DNA from: Gonatopus flavifemur | Lineage: Eukaryota; Arthropoda; Insecta; Hymenoptera; Dryinidae | Assembly: GCA_018340375.1 (NCBI GenBank) | Contig: JAFFJZ010000003.1 | Location: forward strand, 12,586,001-12,650,000 | DNA length: 64,000 nt | Direction of reading: 5' to 3' | Shown here: piece by piece, positions 13,131 through 25,500 of the stretch | How positions within the stretch are numbered: position 1 is the first letter of the stretch | Layout of the letters: every line of letters begins with the position of its first letter | Position numbers and translations under genes: made by a program | Notes under the pieces: model-generated | Seen by the model: the letters and a program-made list of their open reading frames with translations, nothing else | Database searches by the model: none | What the model was told of the DNA's origin: nothing

Positions 13131-15474
13131 TTAATGTAATCCATAAAGCAACCACTCACTCAACTGTTGTAATTTTTGTTGTTTTTCGATATCATTGTTT
13201 GAATTTAATAATTTTTTTAATCGATCCGCTTCGTCAGTAGTGAGAAATTCGAATGGATCTAAAGAATTAATTAGCATACTTGGCAGCATCACATCGTAGT
13301 ACAGAAAAATCTGAAAACGAAAATCGATTCATTGAAATAACAAAATTATTCGAAAATGATTTTTGTATTGAACGAGATTTTTACCTTATTATTGAAAGTA
13401 TTATAAACTAAGCAAGACGTAGACGTCCCGGGAAGAACGTTATATTTTCCGGTACAGAAAGCTCTCACTGGTTCTTCGAATTGAAAACGTACGCTATTTC
13501 TTTGTTGGTCCAAGATATAAGTTTGTCCATCCCACGCGCATGCAACTATCTCGTCAAAACCATCACCGGTAACATCCAATCGGCATAACGCAAATATTTG
13601 ATGATCCACTTGCATTGCCCTAAAAATTTCCAACAGATATAGTTGATTCTGTTCATATATACTTCAAAGTACAAACTTACCATAGAATAATTTCATCCTT
13701 GACCAGCATTATAGTACCATCCAAAGTTGCCAACGCGTAAGGTTTCCCCTGGCATTCGGTTTTATTAAATGTGCTATCTATATCTTTACTTTCTGTATCT
13801 TGAATTTTTGCATCAGCAGTGTTGTTATTATCTTCATTGGGATGCGTAAAATCTTTCATAGTCGGTAACAACGAATTTTTTTCTACTGTAGAATCGTAGT
13901 AGGATTCTCCAAGAATTACATTACCACCGATGAAATTACCGTCGATTTGATCCGTACCCGGCAAACTCATTCTATCTATATTTTCCAATTCACCTTCACT
14001 TATGTCAGGTTGGAACGAACTTTTCCTACTAAATTCCAAAGACGTTGGTTTAATAATTTTTGTTTCTAATTGATCATCTTCGCTGACGGAACTATGTTTG
14101 CCTATGTATCTAGGTGATTTAATTTCGAAATGCGAAACCGATGGTAGTACTCCTGATTCTAGATCTCCAATTATTTCTGTAGATATATTTGGATTTCGCA
14201 TTCGAGATATGCCTAGCGTTTGATAATCAACGCAACTCACTTCGGGTTCGCTACCATTAAAAGATTCGTCTTCCAAGTGATAATCGTCTGGATTACATTT
14301 TATTCTCATAAAAGTTCCTCCGGGTTGGGCAACTAATAGAGTTGGAGTTCCATCGATAGTATGCTGCATTCATGTTAATTTTTTCAATTCATCAAATATT
14401 AATGATATGAATATGATAAACGTTTCAACGTGTTGTATCGCATGATACATGATTTTCATACTCACCTGTAAGGTGACAGTACCTATTTGATTAGCACATT
14501 CCCATTTATTTAATCCTACTAATTTGCCTGTACCTAAATCGGCATTACTGCACCATCTGTACGATCTCACCACACGATCTGTTAGACCTATAATCATTTC
14601 ATTGGCTCCATCTTTATCAACGTCGGCAACCAATACCGTCTTTGAATTTGTAGGAATTCTCTGTACATGCACGCATTCCATTTTGCCAGATAATTCATTA
14701 ATGTCGTTTGCACTATCCACTTGGTCGATATTCGAGGATCCTGCAAATGTTGATCAAATCCTTATAAACGTCTATAACAATTAATATCCAAACAGATCTT
14801 GTTTCAAATATTGTACCTGTATAAGGCTGAGTACTGGCTTCTTTGTTCCCTTGTTGAAACGATGGTAGGGATACGTTACTTGGATTTACGGATCTTGGAC
14901 TGTAGAAAATATGCGCCCATCCGTCTCCGCATATCACGACTAGTGCATTTCGTCCGTAATTGAAGATATCACCTATCGCTACACTAGTCACCAAACCCAA
15001 ACCAGTTATCTTCTGCCACAATTCTGAACCCTGTGTTCATAAATTTTATTAAACTCGTTACATGTTCAACATTGCTCTACAATCTTTTGTAAAATCCTAA
15101 GATCAATCGTATAAAGCCTGATCTGTAGTGAAGTAGTGAAATCGAGTGCACAATCCGCTGAACTCGCTGAGAAACTCTAGCTCTAAACATTTGATAAAAG
15201 TGATATTATAATAGTCGACTATATAAAAATTCAGACTATACAAGAAACTTTTGTATACAGTTATAAAAATATTCTGAGGAGATAAATACACTGGAAAAGG
15301 GGTAAAACAAGTAAAAAAGTATATTACTTTGAAAATATAAAGTTCTCCTTCCGCTGTTCCAACAACCAACTCATTATCCCCGTCATTATCGACATCTCCA
15401 ATAGTTAAACCATGTCTGCATACGGTACCAGGCAAATCCCACTGCAATCTTTTCACAAAACTGACTGCTCTCAT
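13131..15474 (-). CDS. ITFG2: ITFG2 (KICSTOR complex subunit), 6 coding exons
   Basis: ITFG2 is a beta-propeller subunit of KICSTOR, which tethers GATOR1 to lysosomes and restrains mTORC1 when amino acids are scarce (family knowledge). Coding exons on the minus strand: 15328-15474, 14817-15030, 14466-14740, 13681-14363, 13385-13619 and 13131-13310. They total 1734 nt, giving 577 aa with phases consistent throughout. The start MRAVSFVKRLQWDLPGTVC leads to an FG-GAP calcium-loop-like motif, IGDVDNDGDNELVVGT (residues 25-40). A second, VADVDKDGANEMIIG, lies in exon 3, and a third, LDVTGDGFDEIVACAWDGQ, in exon 5. The human protein is about 447 aa; the extra length sits mainly in exon 4 (residues 212-439), a polar Ser/Asp/Asn-rich stretch between propeller parts. 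The gene starts 34 nt after the IMMP2L stop on the same strand. Confidence 0.93.
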
Positions 15475-15484
15475 TTTGCTTCCT

Positions 15485-15490
15485 TTTATT
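15485..15490 (-). terminator. AATAAA hexamer between IMMP2L and ITFG2
   Basis: On the minus strand this reads AATAAAAGG, 19 nt after the IMMP2L stop and about 10 nt before the ITFG2 ATG. If used, cleavage 10-30 nt downstream would fall inside the ITFG2 coding sequence, so IMMP2L and ITFG2 transcripts would overlap. Confidence 0.4.
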
Positions 15491-15508
15491 ATATCAGTTA
15501 AAATTCTT

Positions 15509-16108
15509 TTAACCAGCTGGAGCGTTTGTAAAATTCAAAGGTAATCGGAAATCAGGCAGACCGGGTTCCAGGAATTGCCAACGATTTTTTGGCCACACTA
15601 TGCAAATAGCTTTTGCAGTCACTAATCCCAAAGAAACTGGTCCAAACGTATTAGAATCCATAGAATGCCCGATATGATCTCCTTCTAACCAACAATGGCC
15701 TTCTGGAATCTATCGAATGAAAATTAAATTTTGGTTATTCCAGATGGAAAGAAAGTGTAAAAGTAAAATATGCAGATTCCATTGAATGGGTATAATGACC
15801 TGTACGATATCCGTCTTATATCCTCGAGTATTCACCACATCCCCGGCAAGTCCCACGACGCGTTTGATCAAAGTCTGATTTGGAATCTTAGGAGATATAA
15901 CGGATACGATATCTCCTCGTTGTATGTTATTAGGATTACGAACAACCCAACGGTTTAAAAATACATAATCAGGATTACGTATGTCAGGATTCAACGAAGG
16001 TTGCATAGAAATTCCTTCTACTTTCGCTACATAGCCAACTGTATCCAAAATCGTGAATCCAATAGGGATACCTATTAGGATGTTACGAATATAGGCTGGT
16101 ATTCCCAT
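15509..16108 (-). CDS. IMMP2L: IMMP2L, mitochondrial inner membrane protease subunit 2 (2 coding exons)
   Basis: Signal-peptidase-like (S26 family) serine protease that trims intermembrane-space sorting signals at the outer face of the mitochondrial inner membrane. Coding exons on the minus strand: 15800-16108 and 15509-15709, total 510 nt, giving 169 aa. An N-terminal hydrophobic anchor lies at about residues 9-27. [12 protein letters not shown] holds the catalytic Ser34 (the Ser before Met), and [11 protein letters not shown] holds the general-base Lys82. The 48-residue spacing equals that of human IMMP2[21 protein letters not shown] (exon 2) is the family's conserved box. I chose the ATG at 16108 because the next upstream codons in frame lack an ATG. 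A 15-codon upstream ORF (16139-16186) precedes it in the same exon. Confidence 0.94.
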
Positions 16109-16138
16109 GAATGTGATGTACAAAGCCACTAGAATCAA

Positions 16139-16186
16139 TTAGTTCTCCAACTGTTCCTCTCGGTGGATATTGTTCGGCACTATCAT
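16139..16186 (-). other. Upstream ORF in the IMMP2L leader
   Basis: ATG at 16186 opens 15 codons (MIVPNNIHREEQLEN) ending in TAA at 16139, 30 nt before the IMMP2L start and out of frame with it. A likely acceptor (TTGTAG|GAAAAACATG) puts the exon start at 16193, so the uORF would be in the mature leader. It could lower IMMP2L translation. Only the position is seen; function is inference. Confidence 0.4.
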
Positions 16187-16199
16187 GTTTTTCCTACAA

Positions 16200-19100
16200 T
16201 ATTTTTTAATCTGTAAAAATAGAACAAATATTTTTCATGAGACAAGTCAAGTGGTACAATCACGAATACATTTTTTGATTTCTTTAGATTTTTTAAATCT
16301 CATGGAATTGATAGATATTTAAAATTGATAAATATTTGTATTAAATCGTACATTCTATGGACAATATGAGTACATAGATCAACCCCAGGCGTTCAAAAAT
16401 GTTCAAAGTCACCTCACAAAATGATTTCAAGGTATCAAAAAATCTTTCTGTGAATTATAAATGATACAAAAACTGAAACTAATGAAGAAATTCCAAGTGT
16501 ATATCTATTATCTACTCAAATCTAAAAGAATTATCTATGTAATCAAATACTGATAAAGATGTATCAATCGATTAGTTTCAAACGATTTTAGGTAACAAAT
16601 ATGAATTACAATTATGAACGAAAAAGATGAATATCAACTATCGCATTGCATTGAATGATCACATTTCAAAAAATGAAAAATTGTGATTTGCATAGATTTA
16701 TAAATCAAAGCAAAACTGAAATTCAACCATCAGTGAATCAAGAATATAATTTGATTTTTATCTGTTGATCGAAGTTATCTAATATATCTCATTCATTTCT
16801 ATTAATAATATCTATAACATATGGAGAATGGTTGAAATTATACCGGAAAGTATAATATGATAATATGATAAATTCCAATTAAAAAAAAAGTATTTAGCAT
16901 TGGTTACACATGAAACTATTCGTTAAAAAGTTGTATTTAATATTATTCTCATCAAAAGTGAAACCACAAGGATCAATTTTAAGGGTTTTGATTCAGTTTC
17001 ATTAGTATTTGAAACAGTATTTATGAGATTATGAAACTTATAAAGGTTGATGGGATTCAGTGTAGCCCTTGTAGTTTTCTTAATTCGTTTTTTTAAACAG
17101 CTAGAAGTCTGTGCAATTTGAAGTGCGCATTTGAAACAGCATCGATGGGGTCTTGTCTGGATTGATCAGGATTTCACAACTGGCATAGTGATCATACGAT
17201 AATGAATAAAGTAAGTCAACAGTAGTGAGTAATTAACCCACACAGCACTACAGTCCCAGAAGAATTCTTCTTAGACTGTGGTACTGTGCGAGAAGTATTG
17301 CCGCTCGCTTAAAAAAGTAGCTTACAAGATTTTCATTCCAATATTTCTAATATACAAGACAAAAAGAGAAATACCTCAAAAAGAGTGCCTTTCCACAGGT
17401 TAAAGTATTAATAATTCTTTTGCAGATTTTTAATGTTTCAATTCTGAAATAATAAAATCATCAACAAATTATTGAGATAATAAAAAGGAGGGATTATTAT
17501 TTAATTCACGACTCACCATACATGTTGTGAACGATTCAGCTCACCAATTTACACATTTTATAATCAATCCTTTTCAGCAAGTGAGGTTAGGTGTATGTTT
17601 ATACAGTGTATATCTTAGATTACAATCAAGAATCATTCGAAATTTGTAATTACTTTTAGATAAATACAGAGATCATGGATATGAACTTGAAATTTATTTA
17701 GTAAAATTATATACTCTTCATTTTGGGATTACAAAGATATCTTACATGATGATTACGTTACGTTAGGTACAAAACAGATGTTCGGAATGATATATATTTT
17801 TCAAGAGGAATCTGAATCCTGAATTCTGATTGGTTGATTTTGGATTTGAAACCTAGTTTAAATTTTGAACCGAGTTGGTGGGATTGTCCTTAATCACATC
17901 TAATAACTATAGATCAAAAGATTCAGAGTCAATCGAATCAATCAATTTATAGCCTTGTGACTGTGATAGACAGGCAACTTTTTGAATTGATTCCAACTGA
18001 AACGGTGTACAAAGTGTGAACAAAAGAAAAAAAAAACTGTGCAAGATCCTGCAAAATTTGGCAAGATTCAATAGGTTTCTTTAATCAGACCCTGGTAGAA
18101 ATATTCCAGAAAATTTCGTCAAAAGTGTTTCAGGTTCTGACCGAATACCATGAATTTCTGAGACCCGTTTAATTTCGCATTCTTCAATAAGATTTTATGG
18201 AATATTTTCAAGACCTAGCTACTAGCTGCTGTCTTGGCATTCCAATGGAATTGAGGGTTGTTACTAAATTTTGAAATAAATGGAACCAAATGTAACTGTG
18301 CAACTGTATGCATACTTTATTTAGCTTCGAATAATGAATTTTAATTTTACTTCGTTCTTGATGGAACTTAGGATATTTCAATGTACATTTCATATTATAT
18401 CATATCATATCAATGATAACTATTCGAAACATTAAAATTTTTTGTTCAAGAAGCAAACTGATGTTTTATTCTATATATTACATAACAATTTCATTCATCA
18501 GTTATTACAAGACAATTGCAATGAAGACATGCAAGTGATTGAATAAATAATCGGATGTACCAATGGAAAAACCATCTTACGCTGATGATAATGATATTAC
18601 TTTTGTAACAATACTACAAATGGGAATATCCTATTCGATATAGTTTATAAAAACTTGGGATCTTAGATATAAATGTCATGGATAATAATAATATGTATAT
18701 CAGTATCAATACTTTTTAACAAATAACTGTTGCAAATTTTTGTAATATATCTATACGTGTTCGTTCGAACTAGAACATTTTTACACAAATAGTGGCACTT
18801 TCCAGTTATAAATTACAATGGTACAAATTTATCTTTTCACTTCTTCGAATTTTTTATCATACTTTACATTTCAACTACATCACACACGTTCATTTGGGGT
18901 TTTTTCTTTATTCTAATCAACAACACGATATATAAACATTTGCATCTAAATTTAATTATGGATGATTATGACGATTAATAAAAATAAGAAACCAGTTTCA
19001 TAAAAGCTATCAATGCAATAACATCGTCAAATCAAATTTATAACAACCAACATTATTATATTACTCTGAATGGATATATGACAAATCAATCCATATTACT

Positions 19101-19319
19101 ATGGTGAACTTGAAAATAAGAGAAAAAAAATGTTCTTCTTCTTCTTCATTGAAAATACAAAAACTGTGTATTATAAAATTATCAACTTAACAAAAAATTT
19201 GCGTATATAAAATTAACAAAATTATATGTTTAAAATGCTAACCAAGTGTTATTATTGTAACATGTGACATAACTGGTTTTTTGTTTGTTTCATTCATGAA
19301 AATTTGGTAACTAAAATGA
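16200..19319. other. Intergenic region between IMMP2L and RIC-3
   Basis: No coding frame can be supported. It contains a palindromic element at 17239-17290 and a fragment near 18085-18110 (ATCAGACCCTGGTAGAAA) resembling the ends of the element at 32033-32274. The IMMP2L promoter and leader exon should lie in its lower part, and the RIC-3 3' UTR in its upper part. Confidence 0.5.
17239..17290. repeat. Palindrome sharing a CAGCAC..CAGTC core with two others
   Basis: CACACAGCACTACAGTCCC pairs with the inverse of GACTGTGGTACTGTGCG around a central AGAAGAATTCTTCT. Related sequences with an AACAGCACAG..GTCC core occur at 32596-32735 and, inverted, at 40400-40475. It is probably a short fold-back repeat family. 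Confidence 0.45.
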
Positions 19320-19325
19320 TTTATT
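19320..19325 (-). terminator. Possible poly(A) signal of RIC-3
   Basis: AATAAA on the minus strand about 260 nt past the RIC-3 stop. It is the closest canonical hexamer I noticed. Confidence 0.3.
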
Positions 19326-19581
19326 CACAACTAAATCTATCATACGTATACTGAGTTGAATAAAAGCGGTCGTATGATCTCATTTCAACCCCAAGGCGCT
19401 GATGAACATTTGAACGCATACCTCGAATATGGCTCCTGTAAACTTTATCAAATAAAGGGTACAAAAGATGATGGAGTTTAAGCGCAATATAAAATTACTT
19501 TTGAATTTTTTGGCAGTGCCCTAACCAATTTTTACATTCCTGTCCTTTTTTTCTGTGATTTCAGAATCGATAAATGTTGAT

Positions 19582-22500
19582 TTAAACTGACATGATATTA
19601 CGATCTTTCTTCTTCTTTTTATCGTCACCTTCATTTTCATTTTCATTTTCATTTTCATCTCCATCTCCATCTTCATCTTCACTTTCACTTTCGTTTTCAT
19701 CTTCATTCTCATCTTCTTCCTCTTCCTCTTCCTCTTCCTCTTCCTCTTCTTCTTCTTCTTCTTCTTCTTCTTCTTCTCCCTTACTGTCTTCATCATTCAT
19801 TGCTTCTACTCCTTCTTTTTTATAATTTCTATTTTTATCAATATGATTATTCGTATCTTGATTCGTAGATATCACTGGAGTATCGAATTTGCGTGGATTC
19901 TCCTCATCCTCTGAATCTTCCTCTTCTTCATCATCGTCTTCATCTTCATCTTCATCTTCTTCTTCTTCTTCCTCCTCCTCCTCCTCTTCCTCCTCTTCAT
20001 CCTCTTCTTCTTCTTCTTCCTGTTCTAGATTTTGCTGTTGTTCTTCTTCTGAATATTGTTCTATTCTTTTTTCATCTTCATCATCGTCATTATCTTCTTC
20101 TTCTTCTTCTTCTTCTTCTTCTTCTTCTTCATCATCATCATCATCTTCTTCTTCTTCTTCCTCCTCTTCCTCCTCCTCTTCATCCTCCTCTTCTCCACTA
20201 TCAAATATTCCTTCATCTTCTACTCTCCCATTATCATTCGATGTTTGCTTTTCTGGCGCTCCAGTTTTATTTTTCAATTGATTTTCAATCTCCTCATCTT
20301 TTCCATTTTTTTCACTTCCCACGCGATTGATTTTCTCTTCTTCAGCTACTTCATTTTCATCTTCAGATTCCTAAAATGATATACAAAAAGCATAGTATAA
20401 CAGCGATTACAAATCCATCAGGGTTCTTAATTCTCTAAAATAAAATTGATCACTTCTGAAACCTTTCAGAAGTTCTGCAATTTTTCATTCAAGTATCAGA
20501 GACTTGAGAATCCCGATGTTCTTAAAACAACTCAATTAAGAATATTTCGTTTATGAATAGAATATTAATCCACGCCAAAGTAAAAATTAGTAACTGTAGT
20601 AGTCACGAGAATAAGTTAGTAGCAAGAATTAGTCATTCAAATTATCATTCATCTAATTTATGTAATAAAATAATATAGAGTTTTGATTATTCGTAAATGA
20701 ATTACACGTAAATGTCTAAATCGAATAATCTTCACTCTAGTATGGTTGGAGCGAAAAAAAAAGAAAAAAAACTGAAGTGTACAACTAAAAATAAAACTAA
20801 ATTTTGCATAATAAAATAATCGAGTGATGTGTGAAAGAAAGAGTGTGGAAACACAAATGAAAAAATAGCAATACTCAACGAGTCACAGAAAAATTTTTGC
20901 AATTACAAATAATTTGCATTGATGTTGAGAAATTCGAATAATTTCTGTGAATCGTGAGAGCTTATTGATCTTTAAAATATATAAAAGTTATGCAAACAAT
21001 TAAATGAATGAAAGAATCACCAAATAAAACAAGGCTCCTCAGTTTCATTTGATTCTGTCGAAAATTCTAATATTTCCTTACAGCTGCTATTTGATCCAGA
21101 CTGATCAAGGAGAGGGTCATTTTGCCTGAGAGAACAACTGGTGCTTCTGTATCTTCTTCCACTTTTTGCGTTTGTGTCTCCGATTCTGTGACGAGCAATT
21201 CACACTGCGAAGGGAGCGCTCCTTCCAAGTATATTGGCGTTGGTGGTGTGATTTCCGGTTCTGGATGACTGAAAACCCAACGAAATGAAATTTTCGGATC
21301 TCTCAAACTTTTATCGATGGAATAATCCGTTTCATTGAATTGTTTTGTAAAAGCTATGTTACCTGTGTGTCGAAGGTATCACAGGAGTACTAGGCCTACT
21401 ACATTTTTGCCCTCCCTCGCAACTAGCCGTCATTTCCATACCCATTACTTTGACCGTAGGTGATTGTTCTACATTTTCTGATTCCTCGTTTGCTGAGTTA
21501 TCCTGCTAATAATAGTACAACTAATGTTATTAAAAATCATTTTTTTAGAATATTTTTCAGAAATATATAAGATGAAACATATCATAATTCAAAAATAAAC
21601 CTGTTAATAACTGAAAAGCACTAAAAATCATAGAGCATTTGATTTCAACTAAGAAGCTTTAATAAAAGAAAAAAGCGGTAAACAAATAAAGTCTCTACTG
21701 TATAAATGTTTGAATTTCATATCATCAGTTCACAAACATATATTTTAAATATCATGTATTATATAAATGATTTTAGTTTCTACTATACAAATTTTTATTC
21801 AATAGAAATTTATGAGAATTCTTCCACGTTCATTTTATATTTGATACAATTATGCATGGATTATCGAGAAAATCCGAATAGATTATTACGAAGCTTTTAG
21901 AATAATTAGAGAATTCGAATACCAAACTCTAACGGCACACTGTTACATGTGGTTAAAATTATCCTCAGAAGCAAGGCATTGTACCTTAATATTATGGTCG
22001 ACCCCAGGCAGACCATTGAACTTTGGAGCCCCGTCTACTACTCGAAATATAATAATAATAATAATAATATTCACTGTGAATTTTATTTGTTTCTTCAAAT
22101 TCTGTTTTGTTTTTACGTTTTGAGAGAATTACTTCCTTCAAAAATTTATCTTCTCATGTAATTGAATGGAGGTATATGGAATGAAGATCAATGTTCTTAG
22201 GTCTAACCAGTTTATATTCTATTTGACTGCTAATGTTTGTTGTAAAAAGCAAATATTTCAAATCATAATAATGATAATCATTCTAATTAAACGTACTTCA
22301 TGTCACTGTACATTGAAATTGGATAAAAAGCTTGAAACGCAATCAGAACACAACAACGTGCACATCTGAATGAGGAAGAAAAAAAAATACAAAAGAAAAA
22401 TTTGAATCGTTTTGATACTAGTCTAATAAACCTTGAGATCTGGTTGTGAGCTTGTATTATGCATTACTGAACGTGATATGTTGCCCATCTGAACAACAAT

Positions 22501-25500
22501 TCTTTCCATGGCTGCCTCCGTCTCGACCAATCGTTGTCTCAGCTGATCTATCTCTATGTCCCCTGCCGCTTCTATAGTGTTCCAGCATGTAGAACATTAC
22601 CAATGTGGTTTCAGAGAATCAATGATATATTCACTGACAGTATTCTAATTACTTTTTTTCTTCTGTCTTATTTTCAGGGAAATTTCAAGCACCCTTTATT
22701 ATAATTCAGTAAACTTATTAGTCTGGACTATATTAATGTATTAATGGATTAATAATTATGTATGAGTACATGTTTGAAAAATTGTCCAAGTTCCATTGAA
22801 ATATTATCATTTAATAAAGTCCAGATTTATTGACGACACATTTGGATATGTAGTATATATACGTGTGTGTTCTAATTGTGCAAACCTTGCATCACGTAAT
22901 ATTAGGATGTAATAATGTACAATTATGTAGAATGTGAATTTTGATAAAAATACTTTCGTGTTTTCTTTCTGTTGGAATCAAATAAACGAGTGGTCGGAAA
23001 AAGAAATATTGATAGCAAATAACAAAGTGAAGGAGAAAGATTTGAATATGTTACTTAATGCAGGAAAAACTTACGATCTTTGAGGTCATCCATTGTAGGC
23101 ACAGCTTTTAACGAACTCGGAATTTGTGGTTCTTTATGATAATGCATCGTACCACCTGTCATTGCGGTAGTGAGTACTTCCGGATTGAATACCATTTGTC
23201 TAAATTCTTTCTCGGCAGCTGCACTAGGGTATTCCGAAATAATTTCGCTATCAGAGTTTTTCTTCAATACCTAGAAATGGGTAGAAATTGTTATAATTTT
23301 GTAATTTAATACTTATATAAATATCTAATATATCTATTTAATATCTAATTCATTCATTCAGAATTCTCGTCAATTTAATTAAAATTATGAAAGAACAAAA
23401 GGAAACATCTTGCATTTCATAAATTTTTCACCTTCACGATAGTATACAAGAAGAACAATACTATGCCTAAGGTATAGAGAGGCATCACGATTCCCATAGT
23501 GCCACTTCCTTTGGGTGCTGGCACTACATGACCAGCACCTCCCAAAGGAGGCCTCATTTTTGGTACAATATGATCTGCTGATCTTTCTATTCTCGGTACT
23601 ATGTGCGATGAAGGTATAGCTCTTCCACGTTCTGTAAGTGCAGGATGAAGTCTACCCGCATGATGAGGAGGTTGGCGCTCTTGTCTTAGAGTATCTAACA
23701 ACAAATAACTTTCATTAAAAAATGTTAAATATTTGTTTGTTTTACAGAATATCTGATGTGTTAATAATCAATCCAAATAGTTACACTCTTCTATCATATT
23801 CTATAGTTTCCTACAATTATTATGTTATCACAGTCTATGTTTTCTTTTGTAGTTAATGAATTAAAAAACGAATAGATTGGTATGTATTAATTATGTTACT
23901 AAAGTTGGTCATATAAAATGCTTTCAGCAAATCCATGCTTCACTCCTTGAATGGATTAGTATTGAAATTCAGAATTATTATAACAGAAAGCTTGAATTGA
24001 ATTTTACATGTTCTTACTGTGAGGCATTAGGATGTGATATCTTATCAAATGTGGTGTTCCTAATTGCGATAACGGAACACCAAAATTCATTTTCAAACAA
24101 AACGAGCCATTGAAAGATCTAATCTCTTCCAGCACTTGTTTGTAAGTTTGTCCTAAACTTTGTTTCTCTGCCAGGAAAGTTGATAAATCTATGCCACACC
24201 TCGCTAAAACTTCTTCTCGGCACAAACTTGCGCTATGTGGTGTCAGTTTGCTCGTTTTCAATGCATCCCTCACTCTTGGATCTATTTGATGGTGCCTTAA
24301 TATATTTTGACACATCTCTTGCATTATGTCCACTGCTGTGACATCGCTTTCGAATATTACTTCGCAGCATGCTGATGGTTGAAAATATTATGGACATTAG
24401 AGTGAAAAAATATCAAAAAATCCAATGTCTTATCTTTTCATATAAACTAATTTCATTTGGACAACAGGAAAGTCAATTTGTTCTTAGAATTTGTAAATTA
24501 AAATGTTCAAGAAACAATTAATAATCGTGTATCAACACGATATAAACATTTAATTCCATAAAGTAAATATTCATCTAACAGAGAAATGTATAGCATTTTT
24601 AACTAATTTTCAAACAATTCCGAACAATGAGCTCTCAAAGACTTTTCAACTGCTTAAGACCCAACAATGGTACCACCCGGCACATAATGTTGCAATAATA
24701 TTACAGCGATATTAAAATATTGCATTAATGTTGCAGCGATATTACTGCAATTCTCTTTCTTTAAAATAAAATAAAATTCCTCAGAAAGAGGGTCTTTAGA
24801 TCATACTCGTCGCTCTCCTTAGAAAATTTATTCTGCAGAAAAATTTGGTTCATCTCTTATTAATATTGAAAACCCAATTTTTCCACCTTTATATTACTTC
24901 AGGTACCGAAACCTTATCGAACATGTCTGAAATTCTAGTATTTATAAGAAAAAACAACTAATATCCAAATTTAGAATTCAAGGATATTTCATAGTTCTTA
25001 CCATTACCAGATTTTCTTATTTTATGCAAATTTGCACATAATAGAGTCAATTTCACAAAAATAATCAGACATTATTCGCATAAAAATAATTCTTGCCAAA
25101 GGGATTTCGATATTGCATTGTGCATGATTGATAGAAACACATAATATCTTTAGAAAAGCTTTCCTCATTTTAGCCCAAATGTCTAATAACTTGTGGCAAT
25201 TGTTTGAAAGAATATGGTAAACTTTTGAGTCAAAAATAGGAGAATTTTCTCAAGGATGACCAATACACGAATCAAACTGAAGAGTTTTGATTCAGTGTAA
25301 TATACTCTTGTCGTTATAAAAACCAATGCATATACAAAATAATATCATATGAAATATTACGCTTATGAAAATTGTATTAATTAATAAATATCTACAAGTG
25401 AACAAAATTGAAGAATTGAACAATTTATGGTATATTGAAAATACTGGGAATAAAAAACTTCTGAAGGGTTCTATAAGATTGTAAAGAAATGCTGTAAAAT

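Noticed and set aside
19592..20330. Long Ser-, Leu- or Phe-rich open frames on the plus strand
   Set aside because: They are the mirror of the GAA/GAG repeat coding for the RIC-3 acidic tail and have no domain content.
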